Assembly (NCBI GenBank): GCA_019420135.1
Contig: JAHZHS010000125.1
Coordinates: 1 to 6,318 of the forward strand
Length of the DNA: 6,318 bases
Reading direction: 5' to 3'
Origin: Oscillospiraceae bacterium
Lineage (GTDB): Bacteria; Bacillota; Clostridia; Oscillospirales; Ruminococcaceae
Shown here: positions 5,755 through 6,318 of the stretch, in pieces
Numbering within the stretch: position 1 is the first letter of the stretch
Layout of the letters: each line of letters begins with the position of its first letter
Program-made: the position numbers and the translations under genes
The notes under the pieces: generated by a model
Told to the model about the DNA's origin: nothing
Seen by the model: the letters and a program-made list of their open reading frames with translations, nothing else
Database searches by the model: none

Positions 5755-5926
5755 TGCACTGACTACCTTATATAAATGAGCCGGTCCGAGCGGCCGTGTC
5801 CCGCTGACCGCCGGCAGGTAAGGTACACAGAGCAACAGCGGCCTGGCAAAATGCCAAGCGCTGCGGAGAGGTCATGTTGATGGGCCACCCCACCAACCAA
5901 TAACCTTTACAGGGAGGATTTACACA
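5755..5926 (+). ncRNA. Structured rpsJ-rplC intergenic RNA
   Basis: A 172-nt gap where I would expect a few tens of bases. Helices paired by eye: UACCUUA (5764-5770) with UAAGGUA (5819-5825), enclosing GCCGG/CCGGC (5780-5784/5811-5815) or alternatively GGUC/GACC (5783-5786/5806-5809), and AGCGG/CCGCU (5789-5793/5801-5805); then CAGCG/CGCUG (5836-5840/5859-5863) around UGGCA/UGCCA (5844-5848/5852-5856); then a weaker UUG-UGGG/CCCA-CAA hairpin (5877-5896) ending 15 nt before the rplC ribosome binding site. No U-run follows any of them, so termination is unlikely. A translational operator or RNA-processing element is the more natural reading. No promoter of good quality is seen. Confidence 0.5.
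5911..5917 (+). promoter_or_regulatory. Ribosome binding site of rplC
   Basis: AGGGAGG lies 9 nt before ATG 5927, which opens an L3-like protein with the normal N-terminus. Confidence 0.85.
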
Positions 5927-6318
5927 ATGCAAAAAGGTATCATCGGCAAGAAGCTGGGTATGACCCAGCTGTTCGACGCCAACGGCAAGGTCGTTCCCGT
6001 GACCGTCATCGAGGCCGGCCCCTGCACCGTCGTGCAGAAGAAGACCGAAGAGTCCGACGGCTACCAGGCTGTCCAGCTCGGCTTTGGCGAGGTTTCCGCC
6101 AAGAAGGTCAACAAGGCCGCCAAGGGTCACTTCGACAAGGCTGACGTCGCACCCAAGCGCACCCTGCGCGAGTTCCGCCTGGCGGACATCTCCGGCATGA
6201 ACGTCGGCGACATCCTGAAGGCTGACGTCTTCGCTGAGGGCGACCATGTTGACGTCGTCGGCATCAGCAAGGGCAAGGGCTACCAGGGCGTTATCAAGCG
6301 CTTCGGCCAGCACCGCCT
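5927..6318 (+). CDS. rplC: 50S ribosomal protein L3 (uL3), 3' end outside the window
   Basis: About 130 residues are visible, with no stop before the window edge; bacterial L3 is usually a little over 200 residues, so roughly 60% is present. L3 is an early 50S assembly protein that binds 23S rRNA and reaches toward the peptidyl-transferase centre. Recognition rests on the family N-terminus KGIIGKKLGMTQLFDANGKV (residues 3-22), VPVTVIEAGPCTVVQKKT directly after it, YQAVQLGFGE around 46-55, LREFRL near 80-85, and GISKGKGYQGVIKRFGQHR (112-130), the conserved loop preceding the central extension. Start ATG 5927 is set by AGGGAGG. Its position after rpsJ is the standard S10 operon order, so rplD (L4), rplW and rplB would be expected next. 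Codon use matches rpsJ. Confidence 0.99.
   Translation, partial: MQKGIIGKKLGMTQLFDANGKVVPVTVIEAGPCTVVQKKTEESDGYQAVQLGFGEVSAKKVNKAAKGHFDKADVAPKRTLREFRLADISGMNVGDILKADVFAEGDHVDVVGISKGKGYQGVIKRFGQHR

Noticed and set aside
5768..6313. 181-codon open frame on the - strand
   Set aside because: Mostly antisense to rplC, whose L3 sequence is unmistakable.
1..6318. CRISPR array, tRNA/rRNA gene, insertion sequence or attachment site
   Set aside because: No regularly spaced repeats, no tRNA-like cloverleaf, no transposase-like protein and no terminal inverted repeats were seen on either strand.

Overview
The window is GC-rich (about 60% by eye). It has Gram-positive-style AGGAGG ribosome binding sites, lipoprotein signal peptides and ribosomal proteins S10 and L3 in the standard bacterial order. 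Together these suggest a GC-rich member of the Clostridia/Oscillospiraceae (Faecalibacterium/Subdoligranulum/Gemmiger-like). That placement is inference; no marker in the window fixes the genus.

Layout, all genes on the + strand. (1) 1-1358 is the 3' part of a polytopic ABC-2-like permease whose start lies upstream. It ends at a strong intrinsic terminator (1394-1429), with an extended -10 promoter immediately behind it (1442-1450). (2) 1619-4704 is a two-gene unit of secreted lipoproteins 44 bp apart. The first is a 646-residue protein of unknown function with a LysM-like segment. The second is a 366-residue protein with WG-type repeats. A terminator at 4856-4894 closes the unit. (3) 4705-5079 has no credible gene. 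It holds that terminator, a possible distal promoter, and an A-tract/palindrome block just upstream of the next promoter. (4) From the promoter at 5080-5108 the ribosomal S10 operon begins: a ~328-nt structured leader, rpsJ (5443-5754), an unusually long structured 172-nt spacer, and rplC (5927 to the window end, incomplete).

The two halves look functionally unrelated: envelope and transport proteins first, translation apparatus second. The most interesting part is the untranslated RNA of the S10 operon. The leader contains stem-loops, a 12-codon reading frame with a Shine-Dalgarno-like sequence, a terminator-like hairpin with a U-run, and an upstream segment able to compete for that hairpin. 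This resembles an attenuation-type autoregulatory leader. A stem-loop motif within the leader (5282-5317) appears to recur in the rpsJ-rplC spacer (5838-5869), hinting at one ligand recognising two sites in the same transcript. These RNA structures were paired by eye and need comparative testing.
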